A stretch of 5,956 nucleotides of DNA from Bordetella parapertussis (lineage in GTDB: Bacteria; Pseudomonadota; Gammaproteobacteria; Burkholderiales; Burkholderiaceae_B). Made by a program: the position numbers and the translations under genes. Below, piece by piece: positions 5,909 through 5,956 of this stretch (position 1 is the stretch's first letter; every line of letters starts with the position of its first letter). The DNA is taken from the NCBI GenBank assembly GCA_943331855.1, contig CALQNE010000223.1, forward strand, positions 1-5,956, written 5' to 3'. The notes below the pieces were generated by a model. It worked only from the letters and a program-made list of their open reading frames with translations. It searched no databases and was not told the DNA's origin.

Positions 5909-5956
5909 AGGATCAAGCCGCACGGGCAATTAGTATCAGTTAGCTTAACGCATTAC
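5909..5956 (-). rRNA. rrl: 23S ribosomal RNA, 3' end (truncated by window edge)
   Basis: The minus strand reads GTAATGCGTTAAGCTAACTG, then ATACTAATTGCCCGTGCGGC, then TTGATCCT, the 3' terminal segment of betaproteobacterial 23S rRNA. It matches E. coli GAGCTAACCGGTACTAATGA and GAGGCTTAACCTT in form. The last 11 bases, GGCTTGATCCT, would pair with the 5' end of 23S rRNA, which lies outside the window. The exact 3' end (about 5909) is taken by comparison with E. coli. Confidence 0.93.

Overview
The window reads as ordinary chromosome of a betaproteobacterium, most likely Burkholderiales and possibly Alcaligenaceae-like. The 5S rRNA, the 3' tail of 23S rRNA, the Uup and PyrC proteins and the lysine/alanine-repeat protein with a SWIB domain all resemble that group as I remember it. 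Base composition looks moderate. I see no mobile element, CRISPR array or phage gene.

Layout from left to right. Positions 1-94 hold the 5' part of the RNase P RNA gene (rnpB, minus strand), cut by the window edge. About 120 bases separate it from the divergent uup gene (218-2074, +), an ABC-F ATPase of ribosome and genome maintenance. uup converges on pyrC (2077-3129, -, dihydroorotase) with only two bases between the stop codons. pyrC sits one base after the stop of an M20D-type amidohydrolase gene (3131-4324, -), so the two form a tight operon. A roughly 170-base AT-rich divergent control region follows, with repeats, a good promoter and a strong ribosome binding site for the histone-like SWIB gene (4495-4956, +). 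That gene and a small DUF4870-like membrane protein gene (5046-5426, -) converge on a shared hairpin terminator (4989-5028). The right end is the tail of an rRNA operon on the minus strand: 23S 3' end, a 178-base spacer without tRNA, 5S rRNA and a strong terminator.

The genes do not form one pathway. They serve information processing (rnpB, rRNA, uup, the nucleoid-associated SWIB protein), pyrimidine synthesis (pyrC) and amide hydrolysis (M20D). I found no clear undescribed system. The points most worth a second look are an apparent A-to-G change in the very conserved P4 strand of the RNase P RNA, the SWIB/H1-like fusion, the M20D-pyrC coupling, and the repeats in the leader of the M20D gene.
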